A stretch of DNA of 32,824 nt from an uncultured Clostridia bacterium (GCA_944390995.1 CALXSA010000012.1:1-32824); one strand, 5' to 3'. Counted from the stretch's first letter, positions 9,148-17,822 are shown. Notes: a model not told the origin generated them from the letters alone. Program-made: numbers and translations.

Positions 9148-10050
9148 TTATACATCCAAATATTTCCTCATTGAAATAGCACTACCTATTGCACCAATTC
9201 CAATTCCCATTACAATGTATATTGTAAGAAGCATGCTTAGCATATCTGAGAATGTTAATAGGCTTAATGGTAATGTTGACGACAAGCCCGCCATTATTTT
9301 TTCAGCAACCACATCATATGAAAAGCCTAAAATAATTATTGTAATAAGCGCTGATGCAACTCCTATGATTATACCTTCAACCATAAATGGCCATCTTATA
9401 AAACCATTTGTTGCTCCAACATACTTCATTATTGAAATTTCTTTTCTTCTTGCGTGTACCGTAAGTTTTATTGTATTAACAATAATAAATATTGAAATTA
9501 GTATCAACAGTATCAAAACTATACCTGTAGCAGTTCTTATTCCATTTGCTATATTTACCAATGTGTTTACTGTTTTATTTCCAGCTTGTACACTTGCCAC
9601 ATTCTCAAAGCCATTAATTTGCGCTTCAACTTCTTCAATTTTAGTTAAATCAGTAAGCGTTATGACATATGATGCCTTAAATGGGTTATACCCATCAACA
9701 GTTAAATCGCCAAGCACATTTCCTATATCAGCCGACCAGCTTTTTACATCATTTAATGCATCTTCCTTTGACACATACTCTATTGTATTTACATACTGTA
9801 TTGAAGTAATCTGCTGTTTAAGTGCTTCTTCTTGCTCTGCTGTTGCTTCAGGGTTTATAAATATTTGCATTGCTTGGTCTGACTGCACTTGTGATATAAT
9901 ATAATTTACATTTTCACCAATTAAGAAAAATATTCCAAATATGAACATCGTAGCACACATGATTATTATTGATGCTGCTGTTGACTTTTTGTTCTTAAAA
10001 AAGTTTCTAAAACCTTCCCCTATTAAATATCCAAAAATACTATACTTCAC
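9148..10050 (-). CDS. ftsX: Cell division protein FtsX
   Basis: The membrane half of the FtsEX ABC-type complex, which uses ATP hydrolysis to switch on peptidoglycan hydrolases outside the cell. Topology is typical: one N-terminal membrane helix, a large extracellular domain (about 60-165), then three helices, with the conserved NTIKLTVHARRKEISIMKYV stretch before the third. I place the start at GTG 10050 because AAAGGTGG lies 8 nt before it and family members begin near MKYS-FGY. ATG 10056 and ATG 10074 are in frame but poorly spaced from any ribosome binding site. It overlaps the end of ftsE by 11 nt, implying translational coupling. Confidence 0.93.
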   Translation of the reverse strand: MKYSIFGYLIGEGFRNFFKNKKSTAASIIIMCATMFIFGIFFLIGENVNYIISQVQSDQAMQIFINPEATAEQEEALKQQITSIQYVNTIEYVSKEDALNDVKSWSADIGNVLGDLTVDGYNPFKASYVITLTDLTKIEEVEAQINGFENVASVQAGNKTVNTLVNIANGIRTATGIVLILLILISIFIIVNTIKLTVHARRKEISIMKYVGATNGFIRWPFMVEGIIIGVASALITIIILGFSYDVVAEKIMAGLSSTLPLSLLTFSDMLSMLLTIYIVMGIGIGAIGSAISMRKYLDV

Positions 10051-10726
10051 TATCATACCCACCTTTTTTATCATCTCTTATTATGTTGCCTTTTTCAATC
10101 TGAATAACTCTTTTTTTCATTCTGTCAACAATGTCTTTTGCATGTGTTGCCACAACTACTGTCGTTCCTCTTGCATTAATATCCTTAAGCAAGCTCATTA
10201 TCTCCCATGCAGTATCCGGGTCTAGGTTTCCTGTAGGCTCATCTGCAATTATCATAGATGGGTTATTTACCAAAGCCCTTGCCAAAGCAACTCTTTGCTG
10301 CTCTCCTCCAGATAATTCATTAGGATAAACCTTTGCTTTATCACTCAAACCAACTAATGATAGTACCATTGGAACCTGTCTTCTTATGTGTTTTGGTGTA
10401 GACCTTACTATGTACATTGCATAAGCAACATTGTCATATACTGTTCTGTCTGGTAATAGTCTGAAGTCCTGGAACACAACTCCCATACTTCTCCTCAAGA
10501 ATGGAACTCTTTTAGGCTTTAAAAATGTTGTATCTTTTCCATTTATTATAATATGTCCTGATGTAGGTTCTTCTTCTTTCAATATTAATTTTATCAATGT
10601 AGATTTTCCTGAGCCAGAACTTCCAACTAAAAAAGCAAACTCCCCTTTATCAATCTTAAAATTTGCATTATGAACAGCCTCTGTGCCTGTGTCATATTTT
10701 TTGCTTACATTTCTAAACTCAATCAT
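10040..10726 (-). CDS. ftsE: Cell division ATP-binding protein FtsE
   Basis: The cytoplasmic ATPase of FtsEX, 228 residues, the usual length. Walker A is GSSGSGKST (about 35-43), the Q-loop is in VVFQDFRLL, the ABC signature is LSGGEQQR, Walker B is MIIADEPTGNLD, and the switch histidine is in VVATHAKD. The ATG at 10726 has AAAAGGAG about 7 nt upstream. First gene of an operon with ftsX and LytM paralogue 2. Its promoter is predicted at 10801-10829, immediately left of the inverted-repeat element. Confidence 0.97.
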   Translation of the reverse strand: MIEFRNVSKKYDTGTEAVHNANFKIDKGEFAFLVGSSGSGKSTLIKLILKEEEPTSGHIIINGKDTTFLKPKRVPFLRRSMGVVFQDFRLLPDRTVYDNVAYAMYIVRSTPKHIRRQVPMVLSLVGLSDKAKVYPNELSGGEQQRVALARALVNNPSMIIADEPTGNLDPDTAWEIMSLLKDINARGTTVVVATHAKDIVDRMKKRVIQIEKGNIIRDDKKGGYDSEV

Positions 10727-10800
10727 CTTTTTTCTCCTTTTGTCTATACGTTGTAAAAATTAATTTTTTGCAAAAATAATTCCTACTAAATTACCCATAT

Positions 10801-10829
10801 ATCATATCAATAAAAGTTGATATTTGCAA
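10801..10829 (-). promoter_or_regulatory. Predicted ftsE operon promoter
   Basis: Minus strand: -35 TTGCAA (10824-10829), 17-bp spacer, -10 TATGAT (10801-10806) with TGA directly before it. The leader would be about 68 nt. Confidence 0.5.
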
Positions 10830-10884
10830 TAGTTTTTTAACAAAATTCAACATATTTTTTATTTGTGGTTACAGTTCACATATA

Positions 10885-11120
10885 AGCATAGTCACAATGT
10901 ATATTATTCAAATATTTTTGTGCCTTACCGTTCGAAACCATCTAAGCACAAAATAAGTATTCTAAAATGCTCTGATACTAGCCATCAGCTAAATAAGAGC
11001 CATAATAAAGTTACATATATTATGTGCTAGGTTTCTCGAAATCGCACTCGCCACTTCATGGCTCGTTTGGTCGCTGCGCGTCACTGCAAATATTTTCATA
11101 ATATACATTGTGACTATGCT
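10885..11120. mobile_element. MITE-like element with 23-bp perfect terminal inverted repeats
   Basis: AGCATAGTCACAATGTATAT plus TAT at 10885-10907 is the exact reverse complement of 11098-11120. After a 2-nt mismatch, 8 more bases match (10910-10917 against 11088-11095), giving 31 of 33. The 236-bp interior has no ORF. It holds a second imperfect inverted pair (AAACCATCTAAGCACA near 10935-10950 and TGTGCTAGGTTTC near 11023-11035). The 30-nt core at 10923-10952 recurs at 4405-4434. No clear target-site duplication is visible. It fills most of the gap between the end of the transketolase C-half (9 bp away) and the ftsE promoter. A non-autonomous transposon remnant or a structured intergenic repeat are both possible. 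Confidence 0.65.
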
Positions 11121-11128
11121 AAAAACAT

Positions 11129-12064
11129 TTAAGACTGTAGGACCTTGTTTACGATTGCTGTGCTGTCAATTTTGTAGTAACGGATAAGTTCTTCTGCGTT
11201 TCCGCTTCTTCCGAAGACATCGTTTATTCCCATTCGAATGACTTTTGTTGGAAGTTCGTCTGATAGAACTTCACACACACTGCTTCCTAAGCCTCCTATA
11301 ATACTGTGGTCTTCTACAGTTATTATCTTTTTGGTCTCTTTTGCACATTTTATAATTAACTCTCTATCAATAGGCTTTATTGTGTGCATATCTATAACTC
11401 TGACATTGATGCCCTGTTTTTTTAATTCTTCCATTGCTTTTATCGCCTCAGATACAACCACTCCTGTAGCAATTATACTTGCATCTGTGCCATCACCAAT
11501 CTGAACGCCCTTGCCTATTTCGAACTGTTCATTTTTTGGATATATAACAGGAGTTGCCATTCTGCATAGTCTTAGATAAACCGGTCCCTCAAATTCAGAT
11601 ATTGCTCTGACAGCCCATCTTGTTTGCACATCATCTGATGTACATAAAACCGTCATATTAGGTAAGCTTCTCATAAGGCTTAAGTCCTCTAACATTTGAT
11701 GAGTAGCTCCATCTTCTCCAACTGTTATTCCTGCATGTGTCGCACATATTTTTACATTAAGTTTTGGGTATGCAATACTATTTCTAATTTGCTCATAGCT
11801 TCTACCAGCTGCAAACACAGCAAATGTGCTGGCATATGGTATTTTGCCGAATGTAGAGAGCCCTGCTGCAACTCCCATTAAATTTTGTTCTGCAATACCT
11901 ACATTTATAAATCTATCTGGAAATTTCTGTGCAAATATGTTAGTTTTCGTAGCAGAAGATAGGTCTGCATCTAAAACAACTATATTGCTGTTTTCTTCTC
12001 CCAATTTTGCAAGTTCCTCACCATAACTTTGTCTGGTTGCAATCTTCTTTTCACTTAGTTTCAT
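11129..12064 (-). CDS. Transketolase, C-terminal subunit
   Basis: The second half of a split transketolase (311 residues), holding the pyrimidine-binding and C-terminal domains. Transketolase moves two-carbon units between sugar phosphates in the non-oxidative pentose phosphate pathway, using thiamine diphosphate. The catalytic Glu lies in NVGIAEQNLMG. THAGITVGEDGATHQ and IITVEDHSIIGGLG are family blocks. The start is ATG 12064, with AAAGGAG about 11 nt upstream. The N-half (12450-13286) is upstream on the same strand. The two chains must assemble together, yet the genes are 385 bp apart, with a hairpin array between them. Confidence 0.95.
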   Translation of the reverse strand: MKLSEKKIATRQSYGEELAKLGEENSNIVVLDADLSSATKTNIFAQKFPDRFINVGIAEQNLMGVAAGLSTFGKIPYASTFAVFAAGRSYEQIRNSIAYPKLNVKICATHAGITVGEDGATHQMLEDLSLMRSLPNMTVLCTSDDVQTRWAVRAISEFEGPVYLRLCRMATPVIYPKNEQFEIGKGVQIGDGTDASIIATGVVVSEAIKAMEELKKQGINVRVIDMHTIKPIDRELIIKCAKETKKIITVEDHSIIGGLGSSVCEVLSDELPTKVIRMGINDVFGRSGNAEELIRYYKIDSTAIVNKVLQS

Positions 12065-12127
12065 TTCATCACTCGCTCCTTTTTTTAATTATTATCAGTA
12101 CCATCAATCTAAAAGCTTTTTTCTTTA

Positions 12128-12374
12128 TTGTTTGGTAAAGAATTGTGCTTTTGGCTAAACAAGTGCTTATCTAGCTGTTTGGTAAAGAATTGTACTTTTG
12201 GCTAGATAAGTGCCTATCTGACTGTTTGAAAAAGAATTGCTTTTTGGCTAGGCGCACAAGTCAAAAGCTTTTTTCTTTTTATGCTATATTATTGTTTGGT
12301 AAAGAATTGTGCTTTTGGCTAAACAGGTGCTTATCTAGCCGTTTGAAAAAGAATTGCTTTTTGGCTAGGCGCAC
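12128..12374. repeat. Array of five related hairpins with variable self-complementary arms
   Basis: Five units share the core AAAG-AATTG(TG/TA)-CTTT or AAAAAG-AATTG-CTTTTT. Unit 1 is 12128-12162 (TTGTTTGG/CTAAACAA). Unit 2 is 12166-12210 (CTTATCTAGC/GCTAGATAAG, 10 bp). Unit 3 is 12210-12257 (GTGCCTA/TAGGCGCAC with a bulge). Unit 4 is 12292-12326 (TTGTTTGG/CTAAACAG). Unit 5 is 12327-12374 (CTAGCC/GGCTAG plus GTGC/GCAC). Arms differ between units but remain paired within each. Two larger blocks, 12112-12263 and 12264-12380, each begin with AAAAGCTTTTTTCTTT and end in GGCTAGGCGCACAAGTCA. It lies between the transketolase halves, so it is probably present in their mRNA. No protein function is inferred. 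Confidence 0.75.
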
Positions 12375-12377
12375 AAG

Positions 12378-12424
12378 TCAGAAATGTACGAGGCGTACTT
12401 TGTGTACGTTGAGTACATTTCTGA
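12378..12424. other. Large two-level hairpin after the transketolase N-half
   Basis: TCAGAAATGTAC (12378-12389) pairs perfectly with GTACATTTCTGA (12413-12424). Inside, CGTAC (12394-12398) pairs with GTACG (12404-12408). It lies 25 nt past the stop codon of the transketolase N-half and adjoins the hairpin array. No T-run follows on either strand, so it looks more like an mRNA processing or stability element than an intrinsic terminator. Confidence 0.65.
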
Positions 12425-12449
12425 TGAAGTGCAACAACGCCAAAAACAA

Positions 12450-13286
12450 TTATCTTTCAAACATAGCATCATTGAGTTCTTCCATAGCCCTAATAAACTC
12501 CTCCTCACTCGGAGCCTTACCATGCCAAGAAGCTTGATTCTCCATGAAAGATACTCCTTTGCCTTTTATAGTCTTGGCTATAATTGCTGTAGGTCTGCCC
12601 TTTGTTTGTTTTGCAGTCGCAAAAGCATCAATTATACTGTCAATATTATGTCCATCAATATTTATGACATTAAAGCCAAAGCTCATAAACTTTTCGGTTA
12701 GATTATTCATTCCTCCAACTTTATCTATTTCTCCGTCAATTTGTAGATTGTTGTTATCCACAATTACGCACAAGTTGTCTAGGTTGTTTTTGCTTGCCGC
12801 TGTTAGTGCTTCCCAAACCTGTCCTTCTTCTAATTCTCCATCGCCCAATAGGCAATATACTTTACACCCAGCTCTATCCATTTTTGATGCCAATGCCATT
12901 CCTACCGCTGCTGAAATTCCTTGCCCTAATGAGCCTGTTGTCATATCGACACCTTCGACTTTTCTCATATCTGGATGCCCTTGCAAATTGCTTCCAATCT
13001 TTCTAAAGGTTTGTAATAACTCTTTATCAAAGTATCCTTTCTCGGCAAGCACACTGTACAAAGCAGGTGATGCATGTCCCTTAGAAAGCACAAATCTATC
13101 TCTATTAGGGTCATGTGGTTTTTCCGGTTCTATATTCATTTGATTAAAGTATAAAACAGTTAGAATATCTGCACAAGAAAGTGAACCTCCTGGATGTCCA
13201 GATTTTGCATTATACACTTCCTCTATTATTCCTTTTCTAACCTCAATTGCAATTCTTTTTAAAGCCTCTGTACTTGTTATTTTCAT
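12450..13286 (-). CDS. Transketolase, N-terminal subunit
   Basis: The thiamine-diphosphate-binding half of a split transketolase, 278 residues. SGHPGGSLSCADI and LSKGHASPALY are family blocks. The thiamine-diphosphate motif runs from GDGELEEGQVWEA to VIVDNNNLQ, giving the GDG...NN metal and diphosphate site. WHGKAP near the end is also conserved. The ATG at 13286 has AAGGAGG 7 nt upstream. It lies 82 nt after the UPF0182 stop codon, so it may be read from the ftsY promoter. The C-half follows 385 bp downstream. Confidence 0.96.
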   Translation of the reverse strand: MKITSTEALKRIAIEVRKGIIEEVYNAKSGHPGGSLSCADILTVLYFNQMNIEPEKPHDPNRDRFVLSKGHASPALYSVLAEKGYFDKELLQTFRKIGSNLQGHPDMRKVEGVDMTTGSLGQGISAAVGMALASKMDRAGCKVYCLLGDGELEEGQVWEALTAASKNNLDNLCVIVDNNNLQIDGEIDKVGGMNNLTEKFMSFGFNVINIDGHNIDSIIDAFATAKQTKGRPTAIIAKTIKGKGVSFMENQASWHGKAPSEEEFIRAMEELNDAMFER

Positions 13287-13368
13287 TTTTCTTCCTCCTT
13301 GCTATGAAATAATTGCACTGTTTCTTATTTAAACTCGTCAAAGGTATTCTTTCTCAAAACACTGTTTT

Positions 13369-16326
13369 TTAAACCGCATTTGCCAAAACGTTCTCATCAG
13401 TTATTTCGTTTCCGATTGCATTTCCATCAATTTCATTTGCTGTTTCTTTTCTTTCTTCCTCAACTACATTTTCCAATTGATTAATTAAGTCTTGTAACCT
13501 CTGTATGTCTTTTCCCATCATCTCATAATTTGAATTTGATGTAGAGCTCTTTAAATTATTGTTTGCTTTAATAACAGCATCTACCAAGTCCTCTATACTG
13601 TCTGTATTTTCAACCTCTATATCAACTGCATATTGAGACACTAGATTTCGTAGAGCCTCATTCAAATTATCTCCAATTGCCAATTTATTTCCAGAGGCAA
13701 CTATTACTTTTCTAAGTGTTGGGGTTGAATCTTCTTCATTAATATATTGCTGGTATACTGGCTCAACATATAGCAGTGTATTATCTAGAGGTACAATAAC
13801 CATGTTTTTGGTAATTCTGGTTCCTGTTACATTAAGAGCCTCTAACTCTTTAGAAATTTGCTCATCTTGCTCAATTTGAGTATCTAGTTGCATTGGTCCT
13901 AAAATGTTACTGTCTGACTCAAACTTATATATTGTAAGTTTAGGAGTTCCTCCATCATAAGTTCCAACCATGTATGATATAATATTTTGTTTCTCAAAAG
14001 GAGTAAATGGTAACACTAAACCTAACTCGCTCTCATTACTATCTATAGTCTTAACCATTGTATAATATGGTGTAATGTCAACACCTGTTTTTGTAGATAC
14101 TCTGCCTGTGTTGTGTGTAGCTATATCCCAAACATCGTCTCCTCTGTATAGTACATCAGACTGAATATCGTGGTATCTTTGCACAATGTCTGCTTGAATA
14201 CTGTACAAGAACTCAGGATATATGAACTGGCTACTAATATCACTAGGGATTGCTTCATCTTCTACAAATAAGTCAGGGTAAATCTGTGAGTATGCACTTG
14301 CAATCGGGTCAGATTTATCAGTTATATAGAATTTTATTGTACCATCATAAGCATTAATTAACACTTTAACTGAATTCCTAATATAATTTAGTTCTAACTT
14401 ATTTAGTGTGTCTAACTGCAATGTAGTTTTTTGCGAATATGGATAGTTGTTAGATGTTGTATATGCATCAAGCACCCAAATTAAGTTTCCATTATCGTCA
14501 ACCACCATATATGGGTTTTCGTCGTATAGTAAATATGGCATTAATGTCTTTGCTCTTTCTATAATATTTCTGTTTGTCAATATCTTACTATCACTGTTCA
14601 CATTCGCAGAGAATGCTAAATTCAAGTCGCCCTCTTTAATTCCTAAAATAAATCTATCTAGGAAATTCAAGCTTAGTCCGGCATCTCCCTCATATACATT
14701 TTCCGCATTTCTTGTGCTTGAAACAGGATAATCAAATTCTTGCCTGTTCTTACTGTTTGTTACAATATTATTGTTTGTCTCTAGTCCAAAATAAATTCTT
14801 GGGTTAGTTACAGTAACAACATCTGTATCTTTGCTTTCGAAATCTTTTTGTAGCTTAAGCAAATTGCCATTGTTGTCCGTCTGAGTTGCAGATGTAACAA
14901 CTATTCCGTGGCCATGAGTATATTCATAAGTTTGATTATTATATGTTCCATTTGAAGATATTTCTCTTGGAGAAATATATACAAGTTGCTGCCTTCCATC
15001 CACTCTATAGCTTGCAATTTTTGTAGTATTATATGTGTAATATCCTTTTTCTGTTTGAACTGTATTCAAATCTTTTAGCACAGTTTCCTCGTCTACAATC
15101 ACAATATTATTAATGGTTTCATCTAAACTACTCAAAGTTTCCTCTGTAATTGTTTCTCCACCATTTTCTATTGTAAATACCTCAGCATTTATATTATATG
15201 CCTTTTTTGTATTCTCAATATTAGCATTAATATTTGAATCTTCCCTATCTAACTCATTTGGAGTTATAAATATTGCTTGGAAAACAGCCATAACAACTAT
15301 AAGTACAATAATATATACTGGAACTACCAAAATCCACATTACTACTTTTTTTGTCTTTCCATTGTTGAAAGCTTTAATAGCCATAAACACTGATAGAATT
15401 ATAAGAATTGGTAAAATTCTGTATCCCCATAATTTTATTGTAACATCTGTTACACCTGCTCCATAGATAGAATATGTTGTATCTTCTTGTAAATTCAAGA
15501 ACTTGTCAAAACCTATATTTTGAGTTTGCATAAACACAAACACAGCAAGTAAAACAGCAAGTATTTTTATGTTTGTAAATAATTGTTTTAACAAATTACT
15601 CTTTTTCAAAGTCTCTCTATCTAAGCCATCAAAACAAATGTTGAACACGGCAATATAATAGATAATTGTATAAATAGTAACTCCAACTAATATACATATT
15701 AGGTACAGTAAGATTGTATCAATAAACGGTTTTTGGAACATGAAATATCCAATATCATAACCAAAAACAGGGTCCACTTCTCCAAAAGCTGTACTATTTA
15801 CAAAAAGCATGTATTTATTTAGTATTAGTTCTGTAGTAATAAAACTTACAACCACAGATATTACAAACGCTAACGATTTATTAGGAAGTTTTGGCATTTC
15901 CTTCTTTTCATGCTCAAAAAATGGTTTCAACACTTTCTTTATTCTATTATTATTCAAGTATAAAACCAAGAATAAGAACACAAAATTAATTCCAAATGTT
16001 ATTGTAGTATAATTAACATTTTGCCAAAAGATACCAACGTATTCTTCGCCAGTCTCTAATATTTCTAGGTACTCTCCTCTAAAAATAACATACCCAATAA
16101 TAGCTACAACTACAATAAATAAAAGTACTAAATACATTCTCCTTTTATTTTTCTTTTTTGTGTCTGATGTCTTTTTTGAATTATTGCCACTTTCAACCTT
16201 AGAGCTACCCGTAGCTCCAGAATTGTTGGCGCCCATACTTTTGTTGCTTTCCCCATTACCTTCAGCATATTTTTTCTCTGTTTGCATATCTTGTCCCTGA
16301 GTGCTATTTAATTTGTCCTCGCCCAT
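13369..16326 (-). CDS. UPF0182 family membrane protein
   Basis: A large (985-residue) integral membrane protein of the UPF0182/COG1615 family; molecular function unknown. Residues 1-62 are a hydrophilic Asn/Ser/Lys-rich tail (SNKSMGANNSGATG, KKKNKRR). About seven membrane helices follow between about 65 and 355. From about 360 to the end is a large extracytoplasmic domain with the family-typical ITPNELDRE entry, YISPREISS, YTHGHGIVVT and LPFTPFEKQNIISYMVGTYD blocks. The C-terminus is Asn/Glu-rich with a predicted coiled coil (DIQRLQDLINQLENVVEEER). The ATG at 16326 has AAAGGAG 7 nt upstream. It starts 38 nt after the ftsY stop, so the two probably share a transcript. Confidence 0.92.
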   Translation of the reverse strand: MGEDKLNSTQGQDMQTEKKYAEGNGESNKSMGANNSGATGSSKVESGNNSKKTSDTKKKNKRRMYLVLLFIVVVAIIGYVIFRGEYLEILETGEEYVGIFWQNVNYTTITFGINFVFLFLVLYLNNNRIKKVLKPFFEHEKKEMPKLPNKSLAFVISVVVSFITTELILNKYMLFVNSTAFGEVDPVFGYDIGYFMFQKPFIDTILLYLICILVGVTIYTIIYYIAVFNICFDGLDRETLKKSNLLKQLFTNIKILAVLLAVFVFMQTQNIGFDKFLNLQEDTTYSIYGAGVTDVTIKLWGYRILPILIILSVFMAIKAFNNGKTKKVVMWILVVPVYIIVLIVVMAVFQAIFITPNELDREDSNINANIENTKKAYNINAEVFTIENGGETITEETLSSLDETINNIVIVDEETVLKDLNTVQTEKGYYTYNTTKIASYRVDGRQQLVYISPREISSNGTYNNQTYEYTHGHGIVVTSATQTDNNGNLLKLQKDFESKDTDVVTVTNPRIYFGLETNNNIVTNSKNRQEFDYPVSSTRNAENVYEGDAGLSLNFLDRFILGIKEGDLNLAFSANVNSDSKILTNRNIIERAKTLMPYLLYDENPYMVVDDNGNLIWVLDAYTTSNNYPYSQKTTLQLDTLNKLELNYIRNSVKVLINAYDGTIKFYITDKSDPIASAYSQIYPDLFVEDEAIPSDISSQFIYPEFLYSIQADIVQRYHDIQSDVLYRGDDVWDIATHNTGRVSTKTGVDITPYYTMVKTIDSNESELGLVLPFTPFEKQNIISYMVGTYDGGTPKLTIYKFESDSNILGPMQLDTQIEQDEQISKELEALNVTGTRITKNMVIVPLDNTLLYVEPVYQQYINEEDSTPTLRKVIVASGNKLAIGDNLNEALRNLVSQYAVDIEVENTDSIEDLVDAVIKANNNLKSSTSNSNYEMMGKDIQRLQDLINQLENVVEEERKETANEIDGNAIGNEITDENVLANAV

Positions 16327-16364
16327 ACTTTTCTCCTTTCACTTAAACGAGATTAGATTATGCC

Positions 16365-17270
16365 CTATATAAGAGCTTTCACAAAATCGTCGCTATTAAA
16401 TATCTCCATATCATCTATTTGCTCACCTATACCAATAAACTTAACAGGCATCTTGTTCTCATTGGCAATACCAATTACCACACCGCCCTTTGCGGTTCCA
16501 TCTAGCTTAGTAAGGACTAAACCAGTAATATCCACAGTTTCCTTAAATGCTTTCACTTGACTAATAGCATTTTGTCCGGTTGTGGCATCAAGAACCATTA
16601 GAATTTCCTTAGAAGCATCCGGCAACTCTTTATCTATAACCTTCTTTATTTTTATTAGCTCGTCCATTAAATACTTCTTATTGTGCAATCTTCCAGCAGT
16701 ATCGCAAATTAAAACATCTGCATTCTTTTCTTTAGTAATTTTAATCGCATCAAACACTACAGAAGCAGGGTCTACCCCTTCCTCTCTCTTTACCAAATCA
16801 CAACCAGCCCTTTTAGCCCAAATCTCCAACTGCTCAACAGCCGCCGCCCTAAAAGTATCTGCCGCTGCAACAACAACTTGCTTTCCATCTTGTTTTAGCC
16901 TATTCGCCATCTTTCCTATGGAAGTAGTTTTTCCTACGCCATTCACTCCAACCACAAGTATCACTGATGGCTTTGTTTCTAAATGCAAAGAATTATCTAA
17001 TGAATCAAAAATCTCCTTTATTTCTTCTCTCAGTGCCTCTTTCACACCTTCTGCATCTTCAATTTTATCTCTCTTAATCCTATTTCTAAGGTTATTAATA
17101 ATTGTTGTAGAAGTCTCCACTCCAACGTCCGACATAATTAGTACTTCCTCTAGCTCCTCTAACAATTCCTCATCAACCTTACGAAATGTGCTAAACACAT
17201 TATTCATCTTTTCTTCAAAAGAATTTTTTGTCTTGCTTAACCCTTGTTTTAATTTATCAAAAAAGCCCAC
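16365..17270 (-). CDS. ftsY: Signal recognition particle receptor FtsY
   Basis: The SRP receptor GTPase, delivering ribosome-nascent chain complexes to the membrane translocon. Of 301 residues, the N domain is about 1-95 and the G domain about 100-301. G1 is GVNGVGKTT, followed by AAADTFRAAAVEQL, the G3 DTAGRLHNK, the G4 TKLDGTAKGG and the closing GIGEQIDDMEIFNSDDFV. It has the short basic N-terminus of Firmicutes FtsY, not the long acidic A domain. Translation starts at GTG 17270, backed by AAGGAGG with 7 nt spacing. A consensus promoter lies at 17332-17360. Confidence 0.97.
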   Translation of the reverse strand: MGFFDKLKQGLSKTKNSFEEKMNNVFSTFRKVDEELLEELEEVLIMSDVGVETSTTIINNLRNRIKRDKIEDAEGVKEALREEIKEIFDSLDNSLHLETKPSVILVVGVNGVGKTTSIGKMANRLKQDGKQVVVAAADTFRAAAVEQLEIWAKRAGCDLVKREEGVDPASVVFDAIKITKEKNADVLICDTAGRLHNKKYLMDELIKIKKVIDKELPDASKEILMVLDATTGQNAISQVKAFKETVDITGLVLTKLDGTAKGGVVIGIANENKMPVKFIGIGEQIDDMEIFNSDDFVKALI

Positions 17271-17331
17271 TTTCGTTTCCTCCTTAGCAGTTTTTTATAT
17301 ATCGTTTTTTGTTCTGATTTTCACAGTTAAT

Positions 17332-17360
17332 ATTATATTATTTTTAGAAAATTATGTCAA
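17332..17360 (-). promoter_or_regulatory. Predicted ftsY promoter, full consensus
   Basis: Minus strand: -35 TTGACA (17355-17360), 17-bp spacer, -10 TATAAT (17332-17337). Both hexamers match the sigma-70-type consensus exactly. It sits just past the tRNA-Gly terminator and should drive ftsY and probably UPF0182. Confidence 0.75.
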
Positions 17361-17370
17361 TGTTTGAAGC

Positions 17371-17396
17371 TTAAAAAACTCCCTCAAGGGGAGTTT
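17371..17396 (-). terminator. Intrinsic terminator of first tRNA-Gly
   Basis: AAACTCCC (17376-17383) pairs with GGGAGTTT (17389-17396) around a 5-nt loop, with a run of six T on the minus strand after it. It ends 9 nt past the tRNA 3' end. Confidence 0.8.
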
Positions 17397-17404
17397 GAAT
17401 TTAA

Positions 17405-17478
<74 letters not shown>

Positions 17479-17494
17479 GCTTTCATACTATTTA

Positions 17495-17523
17495 AGTATA
17501 CCATTATTTTTTTGTTTCGTAAA
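17495..17523 (-). promoter_or_regulatory. Predicted promoter of first tRNA-Gly
   Basis: Minus strand: -35 TTTACG (17518-17523), 17-bp spacer, -10 TATACT (17495-17500) with TGG before it, about 16 nt upstream of the tRNA 5' end. Confidence 0.55.
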
Positions 17524-17695
17524 GTGTTTTTAGTTTTTTAAACAAAATCGGCCAGCCCGTCAATATATAGCATTTTTCTCATTTTTATGATAAATATTGA
17601 ATATATAAAAACTTTTTCTGATATAGGCTTATTTGCCATAATACAATATTTCATAGATAAAAAAAGTGGTAATCAATAATATATGTTTTTATAAC

Positions 17696-17719
17696 GAAAA
17701 AACTCCCTTTTGGGAGTTT
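17696..17719 (-). terminator. Intrinsic terminator of second tRNA-Gly
   Basis: AAACTCCC (17700-17707) pairs with GGGAGTTT (17712-17719) around a 4-nt loop, followed by a T-run on the minus strand. It has the same stem as the other tRNA-Gly terminator, so the two genes with terminators look like a duplication. Confidence 0.8.
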
Positions 17720-17725
17720 AAATTT

Positions 17726-17799
<74 letters not shown>

Positions 17800-17822
17800 G
17801 TTTCATTTTTGGAACAGTTATT

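Noticed and set aside
9140..9904. 254-codon plus-strand ORF opposite ftsX
   Set aside because: It is antisense to a clear ftsX, has no family motif and no ribosome binding site.
10923..10952. Fragment of 23S rRNA 3' end
   Set aside because: The CATCTAAGC word is shared with 23S rRNA, but the neighbouring bases do not match.
12112..12380. CRISPR array
   Set aside because: The units are internally palindromic with variable arms and irregular spacing; no constant repeat with unique spacers and no cas genes.
12190..12537. Plus-strand ORF of 115 codons with repeated Cys/Trp-rich peptide
   Set aside because: It is the hairpin array read as protein, then runs antisense into the transketolase N-half; there is no ribosome binding site.
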